13,164 nt of DNA from JAVBNW01 sp031551255 (GTDB taxonomy: Bacteria > Bacillota > Clostridia > Christensenellales > UBA1750), in the NCBI GenBank assembly GCA_031551255.1, contig JAVBNW010000132.1, forward strand, positions 1 through 13,164, in the 5' to 3' direction. Positions 7,539 through 13,164 of the stretch are shown in pieces (position 1 is the first letter of the stretch; the number at the start of each line of letters is the position of its first letter). The notes beneath the pieces are model-generated. The model was not told where the DNA came from. It searched no databases and was given only the letters and a program-made list of their open reading frames with translations. Position numbers and translations under genes: made by a program.

Positions 7539-7987
7539 CAGAAAAGCCTCCCCGAATCCACCATAATCGTTACCGGCCCGTCGTTGATAAGCGAAACCTC
7601 CATATGGGCGCGAAACACCCCGCGCTTAACCTGCAATCCACGCGCGCCAAGGCGCTCGCACAGCGCGCGGTACAGCGCGTCGGCGGCCTCGGGCTGCTCG
7701 GCGGCGATAAAGCTTGGCCGCTTGCCCTTGCGCACATCGCCCAGCAAGGTGAACTGCGAAACCAGCAAAACCTCACCGTCGATGTCGGCGACGCAAAGGT
7801 TCATTTTCTCCTGTTCGTCTTCAAATACGCGCAGCCCGGCGATTTTTTCAGCGGAAAACTCCACATCCTTTTCGCCGTCGCCCCGCTCCACGCCCACAAG
7901 CACCAAAAGGCCTCGTCCGATGCGCGAAACCTCTTGCCCTTCCACCGCAACCGATGCGGAGGCTACCCTTTGAATGACGAGCCGCAT
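7538..7987 (-). CDS. dtd: D-aminoacyl-tRNA deacylase
   Basis: The protein has 149 residues, normal for Dtd. It hydrolyses D-amino acids (and, in the family, mischarged glycine) from tRNA and so protects translation. Visible signatures are the start MRLVIQRVASASV, the catalytic-loop motif SQFTLLGDVRKGKRPSF and the C-terminal NDGPVT motif, whose Gly-Pro forms the cross-subunit specificity element in known structures. It is the first intact gene of the dtd / MBL hydrolase / hemZ cluster, downstream of rel as in many Bacillota. A G-run lies upstream of the ATG but the ribosome binding site is not classical. Confidence 0.96.
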   Translation of the reverse strand: MRLVIQRVASASVAVEGQEVSRIGRGLLVLVGVERGDGEKDVEFSAEKIAGLRVFEDEQEKMNLCVADIDGEVLLVSQFTLLGDVRKGKRPSFIAAEQPEAADALYRALCERLGARGLQVKRGVFRAHMEVSLINDGPVTIMVDSGRLF

Positions 7988-8014
7988 ACAACATCCCCCC
8001 GCACTTAGTCGCCG

Positions 8015-8877
8015 TCAGCGGAACAGCGCGCGCAGATTTCTCGCAAGAACCTTATTATAGTGGTCAAGTCCGAGGGGCGCAAGTCTCTCTTGGGATAGTT
8101 CTCCCCGCAAAAAAGCTTCGGTCTCTTCTTTGTCATATTCGACGACCTTTCGCACTGCGCTCACATGGGGAATGTTGAGCGGACAAGCGACTTGGCGGAA
8201 AAGACATCCAATCAATGCATTGTGCCACGCAGGCCCGATCCACACGGGAAAATCGCCGCCGCCCTCGTTCCAATTGGTCAGGCAACGCTCGGCATCGACC
8301 CTAACGCCTTTAGGCGACAGGGCCTTCGTAGGGCAAGCTTCGACACATACGGAACAATTGTCGCAACGCGCCATGCGCCTAAGCGGCTCGAAGGCACCCT
8401 CCGGGCAGGTGATATCGGAAAAAAATAGAAACGTATTGAAAAAAACTCCCCATACCCTCCACATATGTCAATCCGTTGCGGCCGTATTCGCCGAGCCCCG
8501 CGTGCACGACGATGAGCTTGCAGAGCAGACCGGCGGCGCGGGTAATATGAAAGCCGTGGGGATGGAGCGTTGCGGCGAGATACCTTTGCACAGCGCAACC
8601 CCTTACATCCCCATCCGCATACGTGGATGGGATGTACACATTCTCACTTCCGCCATTTCTACGGATTTGGGCAGATAGTAAGGGGCTCGGCTACGCCACC
8701 GCCAGAACAGACCGCGCGACAAAGCCCAGATCCGTAGGCGGCAAAAACGTATAGTAAGGGTCTGTATCGACGCCTATCCTACCGAAATCGCGTTTGACGT
8801 CCGCAAGGCGCGAAACGGATAAAGCGGCAAGCCTGTCCCCCATTGCGCGCCGCTTCAGCCTTGATGCCCTTTAACAT
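8015..8877 (-). pseudogene. Degenerate QueG-like double [4Fe-4S] cluster protein gene
   Basis: Joined across frames, the product reads from MLKGIKAEAARNG to the C-terminal end at 8015 and resembles the QueG-like double-cluster ferredoxin-type family. The first cluster motif is intact (CDNCSVCVEACP), as is the motif AGLGEYGRNGLTYVEGMGSF. Lesions seen: one extra base in a G5 run (8837-8841); an in-frame TAG (8691-8693); one extra base in a C4 run (8682-8685); a one-base loss near 8637-8648; one extra base in a T7 run (8419-8425); and Arg at 8195-8197 where the second cluster (family pattern CxxCxxxCP) needs Cys. Apart from frame, the gene keeps normal length and a GGGAGG site before its ATG, so decay looks recent. 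Which QueG-like subfamily it came from is uncertain. Confidence 0.82.
8054..8082 (-). promoter_or_regulatory. dtd: Possible promoter for dtd inside the pseudogene
   Basis: On the minus strand a perfect TATAAT (plus 8054-8059) lies 17 bases after TTGCGC (plus 8077-8082, three of six matches). It would start a transcript near 8047, about 60 bases before dtd. A separate promoter is expected, because rel ends in a terminator upstream. The match falls in former coding sequence (HYN codons) and may be chance. Confidence 0.3.
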
Positions 8878-8928
8878 CGAAGCCCTCCCGCTTCTCCTCT
8901 TTGCCTGCGCAAAACCACACCGCCGCGC

Positions 8929-8961
8929 AAAAGCCGCGCCCGTGCTTACGGGAGCGGCTTT
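8929..8961 (-). terminator. Intrinsic terminator of rel
   Basis: Directly after the rel stop, the minus strand forms AAAGCCGC + CCCGT / ACGGG + GCGGCTTT with one internal mismatch and a four-base loop. The T's of the right arm (plus A-run 8929-8932) act as a short U-tract. It separates rel from the genes downstream. Confidence 0.75.
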
Positions 8962-11172
8962 CTAGCCTCTATACACCTCGATGATATCGTTGCTGGCCTG
9001 CAGCTTGGAGATGAGCGCATCGAGCTGCTGCGTATCTTTGATTTCCAGCGTAAGATTGATGGCGGTGGTGCTGTTCTTCGCGGTTCTGGCGGATACGGCG
9101 GCCAGAGGAATATCCTGCTTGGCGATGATGTTGGTGACGTTGGCAAGCAGGCCCACGCGATCGTAGCCGATGATCTGAATTTCGGCATTGTACGCCGCCT
9201 GCTGGGAAGTCGTCCAGCTCACTTCGATCAGGCGCGCCTTCTCCACGGGGTTTTTCTGGGCTTGGATCATGTTGATGCAGTCCGCCCTGTGCACCGATAC
9301 TCCGCGCCCACGGGTGGTATAGCCGATGATGTCGTCGCCCGGTACCGGCGTGCAGCACTTGGCGTAGCGAACCAACATGTTGGCCTCGCCCTTGACCGCC
9401 ACATCCTTTCCGCCCGCGACGACCGGCTCGCGCTGGATGTGCTCGGGCTCGGAAACGGGCGCAGGTACGAGGGGCATTGCGGGCTTGTGACGCTTTTGGT
9501 GTTCGTCGTTGAGCTTGGCGATGACCTGCGTGCTGTTAAGGCCCCCAAAGCCCACCGACGCATACAGATCGTCCAGCGAGCGGATCGTCAGGCGCTTGAG
9601 CACGTTTTCCAGCGTTTCGCCCTTGGTCAGCTTGGAAAGTTCCACGCCCTGGCGCTTTGCCTCTCGCTCGAGCATATCGCGCCCCATGAGAATGTTCTGG
9701 TCGCGCAGGTTTTGCTTGAGCGCCGCGCGGATTTTCGAGCGAGCCTGCGTCGTCTTGGCGATCTTGAGCCAATCCATGCTCGGCCCCTTCGATGAAGACG
9801 ATGTGAGAATTTCGACGATGTCCCCCGTCGCAAGAGAGGTATCCAGCGTAACGATGCGGTTGTTGACCTTCGCGCCGACGCAGTGATCGCCTACCTGGCT
9901 GTGGATGCGGTACGCAAAATCCAGCGGGGTGGATTCGGCTGGCAGGTCGATCACATCGCCTTTGGGCGTAAACACGAACACAGAATCCGAGAAAAGATCC
10001 ACCTTGAGCATATTCACAAACTCGTTGGCGTCATTCATGTCGCTCTGCGCCTCGTTCACCTGACGCAGCCATGCGAGCTTGATATCCATGTTATCCTGTC
10101 GGGAACTCTTTTCCTTATAGCGCCAGTGCGCGGCGACGCCGTATTCGGCGATTCTGTGCATCGCATGCGTGCGGATCTGCACCTCGAAGGGCATGCCGCT
10201 CTCGGAGATCACCGTAGTGTGCAAAGACTGATACAGGTTCGGCTTGGGCATGGAAATATAATCCTTAAACCTATTGGGTATCGGCTTCCACTGCGTGTGC
10301 ACGATGCCCAGCGCCGCATAGCACTCGCGAATTTCCTCTACAACTACCCGCACGGCGATGAGGTCGTATACTTGGTCAAACGTAAGGTTCTTTTCCTTCA
10401 TCTTGCGGTAGATCGAATAAAAGTGCTTGGGACGGCCGTCGATGTCCGCATCGATGGAAAGCTCGAAAAGCTTTTCGCGCAACAGCGCGATGATCTTGTC
10501 GATCGCGCTCTGCCGCTCGTCGCGCTTCATGGCCACGAGCTCCACGAGCTCGTAATAGCTTTGCGGGTCGATGAAGCGCAAGGAGAGATCCTCAAGCTCC
10601 CACTTGATGGTATAAATACCCAGGCGGTGCGCCAGCGGGGCATAGACCTCCAGCGTCTCCTGGGCGGTGGCCACCCGCTTGGCCTCATCGCGATACCTGA
10701 GCGTGCGCATGTTGTGCAGTCGGTCGGCCAGCTTGATGATCACCACGCGCAGATCGCGCGCCATGGCGATGAACATCTTGCGCAAAGACTCGGCCTTGGC
10801 CTCGTCTTTGGACCTGAATTCGATCGAATCCAGCTTCGTTACGCCGTCGACCAGTTGCGCGACTTCCAGGCTGAACTTTTCGACGATTTGGTCGTATCCC
10901 GCCGGCGTATCCTCGATGCAGTCGTGCAAAAGGGCGGCGATGATCGTGGGTTGGTCCATTTGAATTTCCGTGAGAATCTCGGCCACGCGCAGCGGGTGGA
11001 TCACAAACGGCTCGCCGGAATCGCGCTTCTGGTTGCCGTGCATGCTGCGGGCGTACTCGAAAGCTTCGCTGATCAGCTGCGTATCCGCCTCAGGATTGTA
11101 GGCGCGCACGAGCCCGAGCAAATGGGCAAGCTGTTCGGCAAAATAGGCGTCGTCGTATCGTCTGGGCGTCAT
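8962..11172 (-). CDS. rel: Bifunctional (p)ppGpp synthetase/hydrolase, RelA/SpoT family
   Basis: The protein has 736 residues, normal for the long Rel enzymes of Bacillota. Domain order: HD hydrolase with intact metal ligands (His59, His83-Asp84 in LLHDCIEDT, Asp150 in KLADRLHNMRT); synthetase with DLIAVRVVV and FKDYISMPKPNLYQSLHTT; TGS domain (about 395-455, VFTPKGDVIDLPAESTPLDFAYRIH); a helical/cysteine-rich segment with KCCTPVPGDDIIGYTTRGRGVSVHR; and a C-terminal ACT domain ending IIEVYRG. The intact HD site and the RFKD form of the synthetase loop indicate that it both makes and degrades (p)ppGpp, controlling the stringent response when bound to starved ribosomes. The ATG at 11172 has an AGGAGG site seven bases upstream (11180-11185). 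It has its own promoter and terminator, so it can be expressed apart from recJ-apt. Confidence 0.97.
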   Translation of the reverse strand: MTPRRYDDAYFAEQLAHLLGLVRAYNPEADTQLISEAFEYARSMHGNQKRDSGEPFVIHPLRVAEILTEIQMDQPTIIAALLHDCIEDTPAGYDQIVEKFSLEVAQLVDGVTKLDSIEFRSKDEAKAESLRKMFIAMARDLRVVIIKLADRLHNMRTLRYRDEAKRVATAQETLEVYAPLAHRLGIYTIKWELEDLSLRFIDPQSYYELVELVAMKRDERQSAIDKIIALLREKLFELSIDADIDGRPKHFYSIYRKMKEKNLTFDQVYDLIAVRVVVEEIRECYAALGIVHTQWKPIPNRFKDYISMPKPNLYQSLHTTVISESGMPFEVQIRTHAMHRIAEYGVAAHWRYKEKSSRQDNMDIKLAWLRQVNEAQSDMNDANEFVNMLKVDLFSDSVFVFTPKGDVIDLPAESTPLDFAYRIHSQVGDHCVGAKVNNRIVTLDTSLATGDIVEILTSSSSKGPSMDWLKIAKTTQARSKIRAALKQNLRDQNILMGRDMLEREAKRQGVELSKLTKGETLENVLKRLTIRSLDDLYASVGFGGLNSTQVIAKLNDEHQKRHKPAMPLVPAPVSEPEHIQREPVVAGGKDVAVKGEANMLVRYAKCCTPVPGDDIIGYTTRGRGVSVHRADCINMIQAQKNPVEKARLIEVSWTTSQQAAYNAEIQIIGYDRVGLLANVTNIIAKQDIPLAAVSARTAKNSTTAINLTLEIKDTQQLDALISKLQASNDIIEVYRG

Positions 11173-11179
11173 GCCGCGC

Positions 11180-11216
11180 CCTCCTTTCCTTGCAAGAATA
11201 CCGTTGCCTTATTATA
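11180..11216 (-). promoter_or_regulatory. rel: Promoter -10 box and ribosome binding site of rel
   Basis: A perfect TATAAT (plus 11211-11216, within TATATAAT) lies about 38 bases before the rel ATG. The best -35 is a poor TTTACC at 15-base spacing, so the -10 is the main support. AGGAGG at 11180-11185 lies seven bases before the ATG and fixes the start. Confidence 0.5.
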
Positions 11217-11353
11217 TACCCATATCCGCAGGGTAAAGATTCATTCGCGCACTTTGTCCGCATGAATGTGCGCTGCGGCAAGGTTTCTCGGCCTTGCCTA
11301 TACAATCCAAAACGCATAATTTTTGTGAATGCCCACCCGATTGGGCCTAATCT
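11217..11353. other. rel-apt spacer with weak hairpins
   Basis: No coding frame is supported here. Three inverted repeats are visible: 11247-11252/11268-11273 (GCGCAC/GTGCGC, 15-base loop), 11277-11283/11292-11298 (GGCAAGG/CCTTGCC, 8-base loop) and 11331-11335/11342-11346 (GCCCA/TGGGC, 6-base loop). The last lay just after the apt stop before the mobile element inserted. None is followed by a T-run on the minus strand, so none is a clear terminator. Confidence 0.4.
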
Positions 11354-11533
11354 TAGGGCGTGTCCCTAAAGTCGCCGCGATGCATATCGTGGAAGATTTT
11401 TCGGTAGGTCAAGGAGTTTTGCCGCTTATCTTCGGCGGGGGGATCGCGGAGGGTATACGCATCCGCCCGCGAGGCGCAAAGCGCTGATCAGATACCGCAA
11501 GACGCGCGCGCAGGAGTTTAGGGACACGCCCTA
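11354..11533. mobile_element. MITE-like non-coding element with perfect inverted ends
   Basis: The ends TTAGGGCGTGTCCCTAAA (11353-11370) and TTTAGGGACACGCCCTAA (11517-11534) are an exact 18-bp inverted repeat. They enclose about 146 bases with no transposase. Directly repeated TA dinucleotides (11354-11355 and 11532-11533) look like the target duplication, leaving a 176-bp core. The GGG(C/T)GTGTCCC-type end and TA target recall IS5/IS427-like or IS630/Tc1-like elements; the family is a guess. The right TA plus the first G of the element form the apt stop codon TAG. Confidence 0.78.
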
Positions 11534-12052
11534 ATCCCCATCACAGGATAAACGCGAATAGACATCGTAACCGGCAAGCGCTTCCCTGCCGCCCATGCCC
11601 TTAAGCTCGATCACAAAGCGCGCGCCGACGATAACTCCGCCTAATTCTTCCACGAGCTTGCACACGGCGAGCGCCGTACCGCCGGTAGCCAGCAGGTCGT
11701 CGCATAGAATCACGCGTTGGCCGGGCAAAATGGCATCCACGTGCATTTCCAGAGCATCCTGCCCATACTCCAGCCCATAGTCGCGCCGTATAGCCTTGTA
11801 GGGCAGCTTGCCCGGCTTGCGCGCGAGCGCAAAGCCCGCGCCTACCGCATACGCCAGCGGCGCGCCGATCGCATAGCCGCGCGCCTCGGGGCCTACGACG
11901 ATATCGACGTTCAGGTTTCGGACGGTGGCGGCGAGGCGGTCGATCGCCTCTTTATAGGCCAAAGAGTCCTTTAAAAGCGTGGTGATATCCCTAAACAGAA
12001 TGCCAGGCTTAGGAAAATCGGGAATCGTACGAATGCTGGAGCGCAAATCCAT
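11531..12052 (-). CDS. apt: Adenine phosphoribosyltransferase
   Basis: The protein has 173 residues, normal for Apt. It converts adenine and PRPP to AMP in purine salvage. Signatures are the start MDLRSSIRTIPDFPKPGILFRDITTLL, the GPEARGYAIGAPLAY segment and the PRPP-binding loop VILCDDLLATGGTA. The start at 12052 matches the family N-terminus and sits nine bases after GGAG (12063-12066); an ATG at 12061 abuts that site and a GTG at 12070 lies further up, and both were rejected. Only one base separates it from the recJ stop, so translation is probably coupled. Its stop codon lies at the junction of the inserted MITE; the element did not change the protein, since the rebuilt original stop is TAA at the same codon. 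Confidence 0.96.
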   Translation of the reverse strand: MDLRSSIRTIPDFPKPGILFRDITTLLKDSLAYKEAIDRLAATVRNLNVDIVVGPEARGYAIGAPLAYAVGAGFALARKPGKLPYKAIRRDYGLEYGQDALEMHVDAILPGQRVILCDDLLATGGTALAVCKLVEELGGVIVGARFVIELKGMGGREALAGYDVYSRLSCDGD

Positions 12053-12053
12053 G

Positions 12054-13164
12054 CTAATCATCTCCGCCACAAAATGTATGGAAAAACCGCGACGTCGGCG
12101 TCGCGCCTAAATCCCGCTTGCCTTGAATATCCTCGATCAACGCTACGGCAAACGGGTCTTCATGGTACCTAATCAACTCCATATCCTTAAGCATGCTCAG
12201 CGCGATGTGCAGCTGGGGCTCGGAAAGCCCCGCCTGCCTGAGCATACCGGCAAGCGACGTGAAGTTCAGCGCGCCGCGCAGTTTCACCGTCTGTGCTTTC
12301 ATAAGCCTGTACAGTGCGCGTACGGCCTCCGCATCCGGCATAAGGGCGCGCACCGCCGCCCGCGCGGCATCCGGCACGGAGGGCGCGTACACCGCCGCTC
12401 CCGGGGCCGCCTTGAGTAGTTTCGCAACCCAAGAGGCTTGCCATACCCCGTCCGGTAGCACAATCTGCCTGTATGGGGCCAGCTCCACACCCTCGGGCAG
12501 CGCCGGACAGCAAAGCGTGCTGGGTGCGCCGGCGTCGCCGGGCGGAAGCCCTATGCACCTTTGCACCATGGCGCCAAGCGATTGAGTAGACAGCCATTCG
12601 TCCATCGAGCGCGCGGTGCCAGGAAGCGCGCACGCGATCAGCACCCCGCCTACGGATTGCCCGAGCATGGAAAGAATCGTTTCGCGCGTGTGCTCCTCGC
12701 CCTTGAGCGGCACATGCCTGCGAAAGCCTCCCTCTTGGGCCTGGCAATCGATCGTTTGCAGGAACCTACGGGTAAGCTCATCGCACCGGGACATAAGCTC
12801 CACGCCGAAAGCCTCTTGGGCCTTCTCAAAGCCCCGCGCCACGAGCCGCACCTGTTCGCTGCCGGAATAGGCGTCGATCTCGGGTACGACCAGCGCATCC
12901 ACCTGCCCCTGCGCCTCTTTGGCGCGCGGCCCCATTTTAAATGCAGTCGTTTGCAAAGAACGCGCACTATCGGAAAGCGCAAAGCGCAAGTGAGCTCCTT
13001 CCGCGCCCATCGTGCGCGCGCCGGATGCCGCGACGCCGCGCACCAAGAGTACCGGCGCCGGATTGCCCTGCCCGGTTGGAGCCAGACGCTCCAGGGCGCG
13101 GGCAAGCGGAAGGTCGATCTCGCTGAGCGACGCCTCCACGTCGTACACGGCGGTCGGCAAGAAC
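12054..13164 (-). CDS. recJ: Single-stranded-DNA exonuclease RecJ, C-terminal part, 5' cut by the window edge
   Basis: The frame is open to the right edge; a TTG at 13160 is in frame but is internal. About 370 C-terminal residues are visible. The end of the DHHA1 domain and the following motif LERLAPTGQGNPAPVLLVRG are typical of RecJ, followed by the OB-fold (HLRFALSDSARSLQTTAFKMG, VRLVARGF). The last 230 residues are the extra C-terminal domain of Bacillota RecJ, including a helical end (LAGMLRQAGLSEPQLHIALSMLKDMELIRY). RecJ degrades single-stranded DNA 5' to 3' in recombination and mismatch repair. The catalytic DHH motifs lie outside the window. It directly precedes apt, the common clostridial order. 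Confidence 0.9.
   Translation of the reverse strand, partial: FLPTAVYDVEASLSEIDLPLARALERLAPTGQGNPAPVLLVRGVAASGARTMGAEGAHLRFALSDSARSLQTTAFKMGPRAKEAQGQVDALVVPEIDAYSGSEQVRLVARGFEKAQEAFGVELMSRCDELTRRFLQTIDCQAQEGGFRRHVPLKGEEHTRETILSMLGQSVGGVLIACALPGTARSMDEWLSTQSLGAMVQRCIGLPPGDAGAPSTLCCPALPEGVELAPYRQIVLPDGVWQASWVAKLLKAAPGAAVYAPSVPDAARAAVRALMPDAEAVRALYRLMKAQTVKLRGALNFTSLAGMLRQAGLSEPQLHIALSMLKDMELIRYHEDPFAVALIEDIQGKRDLGATPTSRFFHTFCGGDD

Noticed and set aside
8015..8639. Programmed frameshift at the T7 run in the QueG-like gene
   Set aside because: Other independent lesions (nonsense codon, three more indels, lost cysteine) point to decay rather than recoding.
9883..11265. A 460-codon open frame on the plus strand opposite rel
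   Set aside because: It is antiphase to the fully recognisable Rel protein, rich in His/Arg/Leu as expected of a G+C-driven shadow frame, and shows no domain or ribosome binding site.
1..13164. tRNA, rRNA, CRISPR arrays, prophage or complete insertion sequences
   Set aside because: None was seen on reading both strands; the only mobile signal is the short non-coding element at 11354-11533.

Overview
This 13.2 kb window looks like chromosomal DNA of an anaerobic Bacillota (class Clostridia) with fairly high G+C. The main reason is the gene order on the minus strand: recJ, apt, bifunctional rel, dtd, an MBL-fold hydrolase and hemZ. This is a conserved clostridial housekeeping neighbourhood. 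Strong AGGAGG-type ribosome binding sites and sigma-A-like promoters fit this. No species can be named from the sequence alone.

Layout from left to right. 2-2443 (+) is the 3' part of a hybrid sensor histidine kinase (GAF, PAS, HisKA, HATPase, a degenerate receiver, then a true receiver), cut by the left edge. 2444-2542 separates it from a convergent gene and holds a perfect 26-bp G/C-rich palindrome. 2543-5185 (-) is an MgtA-type Mg2+ P-type ATPase. 5186-5526 is its leader: a sigma-A promoter, a 38-codon membrane-peptide ORF, a 9-bp long-range inverted repeat and an intrinsic terminator placed before mgtA, which suggests transcription attenuation. 5527-7987 (-) is a compact dtd / MBL hydrolase / hemZ cluster whose start and stop codons overlap. 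8015-8877 (-) is a decayed QueG-like double [4Fe-4S] protein gene with a nonsense codon, at least four frameshifts and a lost cluster cysteine. 8929-8961 is the rel terminator. 8962-11172 (-) is rel, with its promoter at 11211-11216. 11354-11533 is a MITE-like element with 18-bp perfect inverted ends, inserted exactly in the apt stop codon. 11531-12052 (-) is apt and 12054-13164 (-) is the 3' half of recJ, cut by the right edge.

How the genes work together: recJ and apt are separated by one base and are probably co-translated. Rel makes and degrades (p)ppGpp and Apt salvages adenine, so the region couples repair, purine salvage and the stringent response. Dtd removes D-amino acids from tRNA, and HemZ is an oxygen-independent radical SAM enzyme. 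The mgtA unit is separate, with its own promoter and leader. The two most interesting items are the mgtA leader with its small hydrophobic ORF, and the MITE that landed in the apt stop codon without changing the protein.
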